Positions 38,903 to 48,116 of a stretch of DNA of 64,000 nt are shown here, one piece after another. The stretch covers positions 682,001 through 746,000 of the forward strand of contig NZ_JACFSK010000001.1 of the NCBI RefSeq assembly GCF_016100455.1, in the 5' to 3' direction. The stretch is from Bartonella sp. M0283 (lineage in GTDB: Bacteria > Pseudomonadota > Alphaproteobacteria > Rhizobiales > Rhizobiaceae). The notes under the pieces were generated by a model, which saw only the letters and a program-made list of their open reading frames with translations, was not told the DNA's origin and ran no database searches. Within the stretch, counting starts at the first letter, position 1, and each line of letters opens with the position of its first letter. The position numbers and the translations under genes are program-made.

Positions 38903-39138
38903 AAAAATATCCTACACGCGTAAAGAAAATGCGGCGTAACTGTTTGATGTGTTTTCGAGTAAATTTACTAAAAACTCTGTCATTGCGACTTTTATCAGAA
39001 GATGAAGAGAGGCGATGATGCTGGAAACAAACTGCCGTGAACACATTGAATTTGGAAGATATTTTCTTGCACCAATGTGATGTGAAATGGCAAACCGGAT
39101 ATTTGAAACAATCGCATTAAGGGATTCGTCCGTTAATT

Positions 39139-40362
39139 ATGAAATATGAAATTGATAAGCTCAATGTTGCTTCCGCAGTTAACGCAAGAACACGCCGTAT
39201 CAGCATACTTGCTCTTGCTGTCGGTGCCTTTGCAATTGGTACATCAGAATTTGTTTCAATGGGGTTGCAACCGGAAATGGCCAAAAGTTCGGGAGTCGAT
39301 ATACCGACCGCCGGCCAGTATATTTCAGCCTATGCGATGGGGGTTGTTGTCGGTGCACCGGTTCTCGCTGTAGCAACTGCAAAATTTCCACGGAAATATG
39401 TTCTGATTGCTTTGATGCTGTTTTATGCTTTTGCCAATATTGCCAGTGCCTGTGTGACGAGCTTTCACGCGCTGGTCGGCTTGCGATTTATGAGCGGTTT
39501 GCCGCATGGCATCTATTTCGGTGTTGCCTCTATTGCCGCTTCTTCCATGGTGGAGATGAAAAATCGTCCCAAGGCGATCGGCGCAGTGATGCTGGGGTTG
39601 ACAATTGCGACAGTTGTCGGCGCACCTTTTGCAACCTGGCTTGGTCAGCAACTTGGATGGCAAATGGCTTTTGTGCTGGTTGGTAGCATCGGTGCGCTTT
39701 GTGCAATTTTGGTGTTTTTCTTTCTACCCAGTTTGCCGACCGCATTGGGGACAAGTCCCCTTACCGAGCTTAGCGCTTTAAAAGAAAAGCAGGTCTGGTT
39801 CATGTTGGCAATGGTCGCGATTGGCACAGCCGGCCTCTTTGCTGTCTTCAGCTACATCAAATCGACATTGACTGTCGTTTCCGGTGTTTCTATCGGCTGG
39901 GTACCGTTTATCATGCCGCTTATCGGTCTTGGTATGGTAACAGGCAACATTTTTGGACCAAAAATAGCGGTAAAAATTGGTCCGATGAAGATGATATTTT
40001 ATGCAATGCTGTGGAGCACAATTACATTCTTTCTGTTTTTCTTCCTCTGTCATTCCGGCATTACGGCTGCGATCGGCTGTTTTCTCATCGGTACATCATT
40101 TGCCAGTATGCCGTCAGTTCAGGCACGCGTGATGGATGTCGCAGCCAATGCCCAGACACTTGCAGGAGCACTGATGCAATCGGCCTATAATGTCGCCAAT
40201 GCTTTGGGTGCTGAATCGGGTGCAGAAATCTTGCGGCTAGGTTTCGGTTATCAGGATACGGCGATTTTGGGCGGATGCCTTACCTTTTGCGGCGTGTTGA
40301 TCTTTGCAGCGTCGTGGTACGTCGATAAGCGTGATCAGGCCAAAGCACAAAAACAGGTGTGA
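39139..40362 (+). CDS. MFS transporter (DHA1, AraJ/sugar-efflux-like)
   Basis: A 407-aa protein of 12 predicted membrane helices. ALAVGAFAIGTSEFVSMGL in helix 1 is typical of the DHA1 efflux subgroup of AraJ, YdhP and related exporters, with RFMSGLPHGIYFGVASIAAS as the motif in helix 4. The substrate is unknown. Its last codon overlaps the cobD GTG start (GTGA), so despite its non-cob family it is translationally coupled to a cobalamin gene. Corrinoid or precursor export is a speculative reading. Confidence 0.9.
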   Translation: MKYEIDKLNVASAVNARTRRISILALAVGAFAIGTSEFVSMGLQPEMAKSSGVDIPTAGQYISAYAMGVVVGAPVLAVATAKFPRKYVLIALMLFYAFANIASACVTSFHALVGLRFMSGLPHGIYFGVASIAASSMVEMKNRPKAIGAVMLGLTIATVVGAPFATWLGQQLGWQMAFVLVGSIGALCAILVFFFLPSLPTALGTSPLTELSALKEKQVWFMLAMVAIGTAGLFAVFSYIKSTLTVVSGVSIGWVPFIMPLIGLGMVTGNIFGPKIAVKIGPMKMIFYAMLWSTITFFLFFFLCHSGITAAIGCFLIGTSFASMPSVQARVMDVAANAQTLAGALMQSAYNVANALGAESGAEILRLGFGYQDTAILGGCLTFCGVLIFAASWYVDKRDQAKAQKQV

Positions 40363-41345
40363 CACCGGTGGGGCGTCTTTGTTTTGTCCTTTTATTGGCG
40401 CTCCTGATTGATCGGTCAATCGGCGATCCCGATTGGATATGGCGTAAAGTTCCTCATCCGGTAGCGGCATTCGGGGCAGGGATAAAGTGGTTTGAAACGC
40501 GATTTAACAGAAAGTCGATGTCTTTTCGCCGCAGGAAATGGTTCGGCATTATCGCTATTCTTGTTCTATTGCTGGTAACCTTTATTATTGGCCTTATTAT
40601 TCATGCGCTTTTGCTCCAACTGGGGTTTGCAGGAATAATCATTGAGGCGCTGGTTGCCTCCATATTTATTGCTCAAAAAAGCCTTGTCGATCACGTTGGT
40701 AAAGTGGAACAAGCATTTAAACAAGGTTCGCTTGTCGAAGCGAGAAGCGCCGTTTCACTCATTGTCGGGCGGGAAACAAAAAATCTCGATGAAAGTGCGG
40801 TTTGTCGTGCAGCCATTGAAAGCCTTGCCGAAAATAGCTCTGATGGCGTTGTGGCACCCGTCTTCTGGTATCTTATCCTCGGTCTTCCCGGACTTTTCTG
40901 TTATAAATTGGTGAATACGGCCGACTCGATGATCGGCTATAAAAATGAACGCTTCAAGGATTTCGGTTGGGCTTCGGCACGGCTTGACGATGTTGTCAAT
41001 TTTATACCGGCAAGATTGACAGCGTTCATCGTTATCCTGACATCCGGACTTTTTATCAATCGGAAAGCTGCCGCAAAGGCGATTGAAGTGGTGAGAAAAG
41101 ATGCGCGTCACCATCATTCGCCCAATGCCGGTTTTCCAGAATGTGCCTTTGCAGGCGCTCTTGATGTCAAGCTTTTGGGGCCGAGAATTTATTCAGGCAA
41201 AGCAGTTGACGAACCTTTCCAGAATGAAAGCGGGAAAATGGCCGGCCCCGACGATATTTATCGTGCCATCCGGCTCTTCAAGCGTTCAATGGATGTGCTA
41301 TTCTTCATTATTCTGGTGCTGTTTTTGATTGCTTTTGTTATTTGA
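40359..41345 (+). CDS. cobD: Adenosylcobinamide-phosphate synthase (CbiB/CobD)
   Basis: Inner-membrane enzyme joining aminopropanol (or its phosphate) to adenosylcobyric acid. LLIDRSIGDPDWIWRKVPHPVAAFG at the N-terminus, ARSAVSLIVGRET, SLAENSSDGVVAPVFWY, KLVNTADSMIGYKNERF and SPNAGFPECAFAGAL are the CbiB blocks; several helices. 328 aa. GTG start inside the MFS stop. Its 3' end overlaps the convergent MFS gene by 48 nt. In P. denitrificans nomenclature the symbol is cobD; the Salmonella cobD is a different enzyme. Confidence 0.95.
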   Translation: MTPVGRLCFVLLLALLIDRSIGDPDWIWRKVPHPVAAFGAGIKWFETRFNRKSMSFRRRKWFGIIAILVLLLVTFIIGLIIHALLLQLGFAGIIIEALVASIFIAQKSLVDHVGKVEQAFKQGSLVEARSAVSLIVGRETKNLDESAVCRAAIESLAENSSDGVVAPVFWYLILGLPGLFCYKLVNTADSMIGYKNERFKDFGWASARLDDVVNFIPARLTAFIVILTSGLFINRKAAAKAIEVVRKDARHHHSPNAGFPECAFAGALDVKLLGPRIYSGKAVDEPFQNESGKMAGPDDIYRAIRLFKRSMDVLFFIILVLFLIAFVI

Positions 41346-42761
41346 ATGTTTTCCATCCGGACGGTTGAGCATATCGCGCGAAATAACAAAAGCGAGCGGC
41401 ACCGCAAGTAGCAATATGATAATGAGAAAGATAAACAGCACTTTGGAAGCAGCTATCATACCGCTGACACCACCCGGATCAAATAAGCCGGCAAGATTGG
41501 TAATGCTTCCGGCAAGTGCAGCGCTTAGAGCTGTTGAAAACAATTGGATTGTTGTGAGGGATGCACTGGCACGCGTGGCGTCTTTATCGGAAGCACATTG
41601 TAATACGCGGGTGAGCAAATGCGGCCACGATGTTCCAGCCCCGACACCGATCAGAAAAAGGGCAATACAAATCGAAATCAGAAATCCTGATGACTGCATT
41701 TCTGAGGGGATGAAATAAAACAATGTTGCCATTCCGAGCATATCAATCACGGGTGCGAGAATAATGATTTTGCGCACAATTTTCGGAGAGGCTCCGGCAC
41801 TTGGCAATGAACCGCAGGTCCAGCCGATGCTCATGAGTGCTGCAATATAGCCTGCAACAAGTGGTCCTCGCCCATGAAGTTCCTGAAGAAACAGAGGAAG
41901 ATAAAGTTCTGCACCGTTTACGGCGACCGAAATAATAACCATCAGGCCGTAAAGCGGCAAAAATATCGAATGAAACGAAAAAGCCCCTTCGGGAAGCATC
42001 TTATTGTTCGAATGGTTGTCGATAATCCCAAGAATGAAAAGCAGGATAGCACCGACAATAATACCGGCAATTTTGATATTGTTGTCACTAACCGCGCTGC
42101 TTGCCGAAATGACAAGAACCATAACGGTCAAAACGGCAAGTTGGATAACAGGAAGACGTTCCGAAACGTTTTGACGTTCTGTCGTACCGGGTAAAACTTT
42201 AAGCGCAACGCCGGAAAATAAAAGTGCCAGAATACCAACTGTCCAGAATGAAGCGCGCCAAGTGCTGTATTCGGCAAAAATGCCGCCAATGGCGGGGCCG
42301 AGTAAAGTCGAAATTCCCCACATGCCGGAAATGAGCCCCATCGCTCGTGGCCATAATGCAGGGTCAAATACGATTCTCACCATGGAATAGGAAAGTGACA
42401 ACAAAAAGCCACCGCCGAAACCTTGAATGAGCCGACCAAACAGGAATGCCGCCATCGTCGGGGCGACACTACAGATAAGGGTACCAAAGGCAAAGAGGAG
42501 TGCCGAAAGGACATAAGCTGTTTTGGGGCCGAAACGGGCTAACAATTTTGCTGCGAGCGACGCACCGATAAGCGATGCTGTCACAAAAATTGTTGCTGCC
42601 CAGGAATAATATTGTTCACCGTGAATATCGGCAACAAGGGAGGGGAGAATAGTGACAACAATGTAGACATTGACCGCATGCAGAGCAACTCCGCCTGCAA
42701 GTGTTATCGAGCGGACACCATTTCTACCTGAAAGAAGTGTTGACCAGCCTTGTTCATTCAT
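41298..42761 (-). CDS. MFS transporter (DHA2-like drug exporter)
   Basis: About 487 aa with some 14 hydrophobic segments, the DHA2 pattern. Motifs are LARFGPKTAYVLSALLFAFG (helix 2-3 loop), RLIQGFGGGFLLSLSY, and MGLISGMWGISTLLGPAIGGIFAEYSTWRASF motif C (antiporter signature). A hydrophilic tail rich in Asn, Lys and Gln (residues about 475-487) includes the overlap with cobD. I start at 42761 because AGGG lies 7 nt upstream, not at the ATG 6 nt earlier. Substrate unknown. Confidence 0.88.
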   Translation of the reverse strand: MNEQGWSTLLSGRNGVRSITLAGGVALHAVNVYIVVTILPSLVADIHGEQYYSWAATIFVTASLIGASLAAKLLARFGPKTAYVLSALLFAFGTLICSVAPTMAAFLFGRLIQGFGGGFLLSLSYSMVRIVFDPALWPRAMGLISGMWGISTLLGPAIGGIFAEYSTWRASFWTVGILALLFSGVALKVLPGTTERQNVSERLPVIQLAVLTVMVLVISASSAVSDNNIKIAGIIVGAILLFILGIIDNHSNNKMLPEGAFSFHSIFLPLYGLMVIISVAVNGAELYLPLFLQELHGRGPLVAGYIAALMSIGWTCGSLPSAGASPKIVRKIIILAPVIDMLGMATLFYFIPSEMQSSGFLISICIALFLIGVGAGTSWPHLLTRVLQCASDKDATRASASLTTIQLFSTALSAALAGSITNLAGLFDPGGVSGMIAASKVLFIFLIIILLLAVPLAFVISRDMLNRPDGKHSNNKSNQKQHQNNEE

Positions 42762-42872
42762 TGTCATCCCTATGTTTTTATTAGAATCAGTGTCGGCCTT
42801 CTAAATAACCTCATACGACCTTGGAGCCAAGAAACGAAACTTTGATCGGCAATTTTTGTTCTCGCCAAAACA

Positions 42873-42899
42873 AAAAGCCCCGTGTGAAACGGGGCTTTT
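42873..42899. terminator. Bidirectional intrinsic terminator, icd 3' side
   Basis: A perfect 10-bp stem aaaagccccg / cggggctttt with a 7-nt loop. On the minus strand it follows icd by about 20 nt and is flanked by T/A runs on both sides. Confidence 0.9.
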
Positions 42900-42920
42900 C
42901 GCTTTTCAAATTTAAAATAT

Positions 42921-44132
42921 TCAAGCAAGTGCTTTGGCAAGATTTTCCGCAATCTTGTCAAGGAAACCTGTTGTTGAAAGCCATTTCTGGTTCGGTCCGA
43001 TGAGCAGGGCAAGATCCTTGGTCATGAAACCGGATTCAACGGTGTCGACACATACTTTTTCAAGTGTATCGGCAAAGTGCTTCAACTGGTCATTATTGTC
43101 GAGCTTTGCACGGTGCGCCAAACCGCGTGTCCAGGCAAAGATCGAAGCAATCGAGTTGGTCGATGTTTCTTCGCCGCGCTGGTATTGGCGATAGTGGCGG
43201 GTTACTGTTCCATGTGCAGCTTCGGCTTCAACTGTTTTGCCATCGGGTGTCATGAGAACGGAGGTCATGAGCCCTAACGAGCCGAACCCCTGAGCCACTG
43301 TATCGGATTGGACATCGCCATCATAGTTCTTACATGCCCAGACGTAACCACCGGACCATTTAAGTGACGAGGCAACCATGTCATCAATCAGACGGTGCTC
43401 GTAAGTGAGATTATATTTATCGAATTCGGATTTGAATTCTTTGTCGAAAACTTCCTGAAAAATATCTTTGAAACGGCCATCATAGGCCTTCAGAATGGTA
43501 TTCTTTGTGGAAAGATAAACCGGAACTTTGCGTTGCAAACCATAATTGAACGATGCACGGGCAAAATCGCGAATTGATGCATCAAGATTATACATGGCCA
43601 ATGCAACACCGGCCCCCGGTGCATCATAGACATCATGTTCAATAACGGTTCCGTCTTCACCGACAAATTTGATTGTCAGTTTGCCTTTGCCGGGGAATTT
43701 GAAATCTGTCGCTTTATATTGGTCACCAAAAGCATGACGACCGATGATGATCGGCTTTGTCCAGTGTGGAACGAGTCGCGGAACGTTTTTGCAAATAATC
43801 GGCTCACGGAAGATAACGCCACCGAGAATGTTGCGGATTGTACCATTCGGTGACTTCCACATTTTCTTCAGGTTAAACTCTTTAACGCGCGCTTCATCCG
43901 GTGTGATTGTCGCACATTTTACGCCTACACCATATTTCTTGATGGCATTTGCAGCGTCGGTAGTTACCTGATCGTTGGTCGCATCGCGATTTTCTATCGA
44001 AAGATCATAATATTTCAGATCTATATCGAGATAGGGATGGATCAATTTTTCCTTGATATATTGCCAAATAATGCGTGTCATCTCATCGCCGTCGAGTTCG
44101 ACGACCGGATTTGCGACCTTGATCTTTGCCAT
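42921..44132 (-). CDS. icd: NADP-dependent isocitrate dehydrogenase
   Basis: Oxidative decarboxylation of isocitrate to 2-oxoglutarate with NADP. The sequence is of the eukaryote-like type II class common in Rhizobiales ([78 protein letters not shown]). I start at 44132 (MAKIKVANP), with AGAGGA 7-8 nt upstream, giving 403 aa. Single gene with its own terminator. Confidence 0.97.
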   Translation of the reverse strand: MAKIKVANPVVELDGDEMTRIIWQYIKEKLIHPYLDIDLKYYDLSIENRDATNDQVTTDAANAIKKYGVGVKCATITPDEARVKEFNLKKMWKSPNGTIRNILGGVIFREPIICKNVPRLVPHWTKPIIIGRHAFGDQYKATDFKFPGKGKLTIKFVGEDGTVIEHDVYDAPGAGVALAMYNLDASIRDFARASFNYGLQRKVPVYLSTKNTILKAYDGRFKDIFQEVFDKEFKSEFDKYNLTYEHRLIDDMVASSLKWSGGYVWACKNYDGDVQSDTVAQGFGSLGLMTSVLMTPDGKTVEAEAAHGTVTRHYRQYQRGEETSTNSIASIFAWTRGLAHRAKLDNNDQLKHFADTLEKVCVDTVESGFMTKDLALLIGPNQKWLSTTGFLDKIAENLAKALA

Positions 44133-44212
44133 ATGATAATCCTCTTCCATAATTTTGGTATTTTTGCCGTTATAACATTCGCAAACACGAACTGGAAAGC
44201 CCTAAACCGAGA

Positions 44213-44563
44213 TTATAACGGACCTTTGAAGATGAAGTAGGCTCCGCTTACAATAAGCGCAAAGCCGACAAAATGGTTTATCGTCAGTTTTTCACCAAGA
44301 TAAAGAATGGAAAAACCGGAAAATATCAGAAGCGTGATCACTTCCTGAATCGTTTTGAGCTGCGCCGCACTATATACAGTGTGTCCCAACCGGTTTGCGG
44401 GAACGGCAAGGCAATATTCGAAAAATGCAATTCCCCAACTTGCAATAACGACGATCATTAGCGGCTTGTTGGTGAATTTCAAATGCCCATACCAGGCAAA
44501 GGTCATAAAAATGTTTGACAACAACAACAAGCCGATAGGCGCGATATAGGGTAAAATTTGCAT
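44213..44563 (-). CDS. DUF486-type small DMT membrane protein
   Basis: A 116-aa protein with four predicted helices. LLLLSNIFMTFAWYGHLKF, WGIAFFEYCLAVPANRLG and YSAAQLKTIQEVITLLIFSGFS-like text match the DUF486 (DMT-related) family, of unknown function. It is located 20 nt after grxB on the same strand and may be cotranscribed with it. Confidence 0.88.
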   Translation of the reverse strand: MQILPYIAPIGLLLLSNIFMTFAWYGHLKFTNKPLMIVVIASWGIAFFEYCLAVPANRLGHTVYSAAQLKTIQEVITLLIFSGFSILYLGEKLTINHFVGFALIVSGAYFIFKGPL

Positions 44564-44583
44564 TTGTCGTAAAATTAAAAAGT

Positions 44584-45234
44584 TTATAAAGCGCGATCGT
44601 AATAAAGTTGAACGCCTGTCAGAGCAGAAATATGTTTGACATAATTCTGGAGCTGCTGTGGCATTTTGATATCTTTCACAATTGTCAAATTGCGTAATGT
44701 CGGGAATATCATCACGTCATCCCAGCTTAAGTTTTCATTGGTATTATCCGGATGAAAAGGCAGAGTTGCCAGCTTGTCTTCCACCTTCTTTTTGTGTTCG
44801 GCTGTTTCGCTCATCGCTTGATCGAATGATTTGCCAAGGTTCTTTTCTTTTTTGCCCTGAAAATATTCAATGGCCGATTTCGTAGCAAATTCCGGAAGAG
44901 ACGCTTTTACATTGCGTGGATAAAGCAGCGCATTAATATCCGAAGAGACCTCGGAAAGTTCGTCAGTGACCTTCTTTTGTAAATCGGTTGCCGGAGAAAC
45001 AACGCGACTTTTTTTCCCAATTTCATCAAATTTATGCGCAATATCCAAGCTTTCAACCATGGCCGAACCATCGTCGAATTCCAAAATAGGAACCTGTTTT
45101 TTATGAACAAGCCGCATACATGTTTCAGAATCATCATTCAGTAAAACAATATATTCAACAGGAACCTGTTTATATCCGGCCACCATTTTGGCACGGGTAC
45201 AGAACGGACAATGGTCATAATAGTAAAGTTTCAT
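44584..45234 (-). CDS. grxB: Glutaredoxin 2
   Basis: A GST-fold glutaredoxin that reduces mixed disulfides with glutathione. The redox motif CPFC is at residues 9-12 (YYYDHCPFCTRAKMVAGYK), followed by the cis-Pro HKKQVPILEFDDGSAMVESLDI. The all-helical C-terminal domain makes up residues about 85-216, as in E. coli GrxB (215 aa). Confidence 0.93.
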   Translation of the reverse strand: MKLYYYDHCPFCTRAKMVAGYKQVPVEYIVLLNDDSETCMRLVHKKQVPILEFDDGSAMVESLDIAHKFDEIGKKSRVVSPATDLQKKVTDELSEVSSDINALLYPRNVKASLPEFATKSAIEYFQGKKEKNLGKSFDQAMSETAEHKKKVEDKLATLPFHPDNTNENLSWDDVMIFPTLRNLTIVKDIKMPQQLQNYVKHISALTGVQLYYDRAL

Positions 45235-45824
45235 CGAATAATTCCTTACATATATAGGAGTTAGCTCAGTGATATGGGCCCTATTGTAGGACTTAAGTCA
45301 TATTCTCAAACCTTAGCTCAAAACGACCGATTAGGAAAGAAAAGTAAAATTGAAGAGAAGCGATTTTATTGTTGGGTAATGCGCCTGATGTCATATTAAT
45401 GTGACAGTCGGGCCCGATTATTATCAGGGGTGATCGTTTCCCAATTTTGTCTGTCGTGAAGGGGGGGGAGGGAGATTCTCGTTTTAAAATAGCAAACATA
45501 GTTATTTGATTATAATCCATTTTAAAGAAAACGATCATGTGCGGATTTTATATGAACTGTATTGGAATAAAAATTTCTTCCTTTAACCAAGTCTGTTTAG
45601 ACCTGTGCGTTACGAAACCGTCTCTCTATACTGGTATTTTTGTCTTGCTTTGTTCATTTTGAATTGCCACGACCAATAAAACAATTTTTTGATAGATCCG
45701 TTATCTTTGAAAATGAATTCGGTTTCATAACTTTTGTCGGTTTATTTGCATATTTCGGGTAATTGAACTATATTAATGACAAAGAGTAATGCCAGACTGA
45801 ATTGGCATTATACCGGAGGCGAAA
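45235..45824. other. Intergenic region, 590 bp, left edge of accessory segment
   Basis: No gene recognised. It contains a motif (about 45384-45410) TGATG...TTAATGTGACA..TCGG that recurs upstream of the nuclease gene at 46744-46764. An 81-codon minus-strand frame (45293-45538) has no ribosome site and no recognisable content. Confidence 0.5.
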
Positions 45825-46469
45825 ATGGTATCGATCACATCAACCGACTTGAATCTGGTCAATCATGGTTTTGATGTTCCGGGGTTGCGGGCTGCCCAGA
45901 ATATTCAAGAAATTGTTCAGGAAAAGAACGCTGTGCAGACTGTTCGCGTCGATGATCGTAATGTGATGTCGCCACGTATATCCGATGCTTTATCGCGTAT
46001 TCAGGAACTTGTTGAAAAAGGTATCAATGCATCCGGCATTATCAATCAACAAGTCAATTTGAACATGACAAATCCGCAATATTTTACCGGTACTTTGAAG
46101 GACGTCGATGCGGCTAAATATGCGGGGTTTGAAGGGGTTCCGACAGGCAATTTTCAGGTCTTTACACCTCCTCAAATCAGTGACGACAAGTTGAAAGACC
46201 TTGTTAAATCGGCTGCCCAGCTTGGCGGTCTTACAAATGGCGATGATGCTTTGTTCAAAGCTCTGCAAAATGATACGGCAAAGATTTATAACCAGAAGGA
46301 TTCCGAAAGTCTTCTTGGTAAACCTGTTGATTGGAAACAGGGGAGCATTGGCGGAACAATGTGGGATCGCAATGCAATAGACCAAAAGGCGGTGCAACAA
46401 GTTGCACAGGACGGCAAGAAAATTTTTGCAGGCGCTATCGGATCAATTCATTTTGCTGTTGTCTATTAA
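45825..46469 (+). CDS. Orphan protein, cysteine-free, unknown function
   Basis: A 214-aa protein I do not recognise. It has a strong ribosome site (GGAGGC 4-9 nt before ATG) and a near-perfect terminator 27 nt after the stop, so it looks like a real, well-expressed single gene. It lacks a signal peptide, membrane helices and cysteine. The middle is polar and helical (SPRISDALSRIQELVEKGI); the second half contains KSAAQLGGLTNGDDALFKAL and the Gly/Ile-rich end FAGAIGSIHFAVVY. Cytoplasmic, or exported by a system that needs no Sec signal; both are guesses. Confidence 0.8.
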   Translation: MVSITSTDLNLVNHGFDVPGLRAAQNIQEIVQEKNAVQTVRVDDRNVMSPRISDALSRIQELVEKGINASGIINQQVNLNMTNPQYFTGTLKDVDAAKYAGFEGVPTGNFQVFTPPQISDDKLKDLVKSAAQLGGLTNGDDALFKALQNDTAKIYNQKDSESLLGKPVDWKQGSIGGTMWDRNAIDQKAVQQVAQDGKKIFAGAIGSIHFAVVY

Positions 46470-46495
46470 CAGAAATATACTATTATATTTGTATA

Positions 46496-46531
46496 ACGGT
46501 TCAATATAAAATGTATATTGAACCGTTTTTT
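46496..46531 (+). terminator. Intrinsic terminator of the orphan gene
   Basis: A perfect 12-bp stem acggttcaatat / atattgaaccgt with a 7-nt loop is followed by tttttta, immediately downstream of the orphan at 45825-46469. Confidence 0.95.
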
Positions 46532-46887
46532 ATATGATTATTTTTGTAGCTTTACTTTTATTGTCCGCAATATGGACTAACTATCAGGCATTTTTATAAT
46601 ATTGTATTTTCGTATATCATTCAAAAATCTTTTTTATAAAACTGTATAAAAGTTGTTTTTATCTGCCGACAGAGGCTTGAAAATAATCAACAAAAGCGGA
46701 AATAAGTCTGTAAGCGGGTGGTGTGTTCGTCATTCTGATTGATGCACCTTAATGTGACAACTCGGCAATCCGTAATTGTCGAATAAAAGACGGTATTGGA
46801 ACTTTTTTCGGCCTTATTTTATTATTTGAATTATCAATGGATGCGCTTAGACTGTTTCAGGTCTCGAAAGATGGTATGGAGTGTATA
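46532..46887. other. Intergenic region, about 355 bp, AT-rich
   Basis: No gene recognised. It contains the TTAATGTGACA motif at 46749-46759 about 130 nt before the nuclease ATG. Confidence 0.5.
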
Positions 46888-47367
46888 ATGCGCTTTCTCA
46901 TTTCAATTTTGTTTTGTGTGATGACACTGCCGGCTATTGCTGAAAGCGGTGCGGCAATTATTGGAGGCATCCACGTTATTGATGGAGAAACACTGGAAAT
47001 TCAAAATCAACGCATAAAATTATGGGGAGTAGATGCTCCTGACCTTAACCAGACATGTAAAGATGGACAGGGTGCCGGTTATGATTGCGGAAAAGAAGCT
47101 GCATCGGCGCTTTCGCAATGGCTGACAGAATTGCAACCTGTGCGCTGCGAACCTCGTGGCAATGATAATTCAGGCAATACGATTGCTATTTGCTATACCT
47201 CGACTGGGGATGACATAGCAGGTTGGATGGTTCGCAACGGCTATGCGATCGATTGGCCGAAATATTCCAATGGTTTTTACGGCGTTTCAGAAAAACAAGC
47301 ACAATCAAACAAGAGTGGTGTTTGGCAACATAACGAAGCTGCGCCGTGGAAATTGACTGAAAAATAA
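46888..47367 (+). CDS. Exported thermonuclease-family (SNase-like) protein
   Basis: A 159-aa protein with a signal peptide (MRFLISILFCVMTLPAIAES). The mature part is a staphylococcal nuclease-like OB fold: HVIDGETLEIQNQRIKLWGVDAPDLNQTC, then GYDCGKEAASALSQWL, and AGWMVRNGYAIDW. The V/I-D-G-D-T metal motif reads VIDGETLEI, with Glu in place of the second Asp, and the catalytic Arg of the R-L-x-G-I-D-x-P motif reads RIKLWGVDAP, so activity is plausible but not certain. Cysteines (4) suggest periplasmic disulfides. Start at 46888 with GGAG upstream. Confidence 0.88.
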   Translation: MRFLISILFCVMTLPAIAESGAAIIGGIHVIDGETLEIQNQRIKLWGVDAPDLNQTCKDGQGAGYDCGKEAASALSQWLTELQPVRCEPRGNDNSGNTIAICYTSTGDDIAGWMVRNGYAIDWPKYSNGFYGVSEKQAQSNKSGVWQHNEAAPWKLTEK

Positions 47368-47513
47368 AAATTTAAAAGAGCTAAGTATTAATGTCTTCCT
47401 TCATCAAGGAATCAAAAAAGCTACCATATATTATAATAGGTTATTTACGCAATTTAAGCCTCAGCAAAAGCGAGATGCATATTGAACGGACACCTTATTA
47501 GCTATTTCATGTA
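47368..47513 (+). other. Decayed coding sequence upstream of the toxin remnant
   Basis: AT-rich interval after the nuclease gene. A 36-codon frame from 47391 (start MSSFIKESKKLPY) runs into a stop and continues in the same frame as the haemagglutinin-like residues after 47502, so it may be the same dead gene. No promoter or RNA was recognised. Confidence 0.3.
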
Positions 47514-48093
47514 GCACCTTCGGGCGGAGAGTTGTTTGCTCATATAGCGGGAAGAGGTATTGAACTATTAAGCTCGCATTTAAATAATCAGTATCAACCT
47601 TTATGCTGGTGAGCATAATTGCCTTTGCCGGTTCAAATATTCATGTTGTGAACGACATTAACATGAAAGGTAGCAAGGTTTCTGTCATCGCGGCGCAGGC
47701 TGCCGAGAAAATGTCCAAGGGCATCAAATATGTCTCCAACAAGATCGCGAAGGAGGTTAAGACGCCAGAAGATAGGCTTTATGGGAAGATGGTGGCTCAG
47801 CCAGAACAATAACTGATTTTACTGTGAATATTGTCATTACCGAACTAAAAAATGTTCGCTACCTCAGAAATAAAAAGCAATCCTAAACACAAAACCAACT
47901 TGCTAAAGATCAAGGCATTCAATATAAATTTATTATTGATGCAGAACGCGGAACGGATCCCCTGAACAGATTAAACACTAAACTTATAGATGCAATAAAG
48001 AGTGTAGGTGGTAAGGTATATGCTTATGATCGAGGAAAAGGCGGAATCTTCAATAGTAGAGCTCCGAGCCTGATAGAGATACCTTTACCTTAA
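47514..48093 (+). pseudogene. Broken C-terminal end of an FhaB/CdiA-like contact-dependent toxin
   Basis: Three frames carry pieces of one protein. At 47514-47609: GGELFAHIAGRGIELLSSHL; at 47603-47812: AGSNIHVVNDINMKGSKVSV. Both look like filamentous-haemagglutinin repeats. At 47776-48093, a third frame with one internal TAA (47884) reads SARTITDF, then ITELKNVRY, QLAKDQGIQYKFIIDAERG, and SVGGKVYAYDRGK. D..E-x-K with KNV and the 'QLA.DQGI.Y.F..D' helix-strand match PD-(D/E)xK (REase-fold) toxin domains of polymorphic toxins. An immunity-type gene follows 24 nt later. The frameshift and stop make it non-functional as written. Confidence 0.65.
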
Positions 48094-48116
48094 TCTTGAA
48101 TATATTTGGAGGCATT

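Noticed and set aside
45255..45300. tRNA-like start 'gttagctcagtgat' upstream of grxB
   Set aside because: No cloverleaf, T-arm or acceptor pairing could be built.
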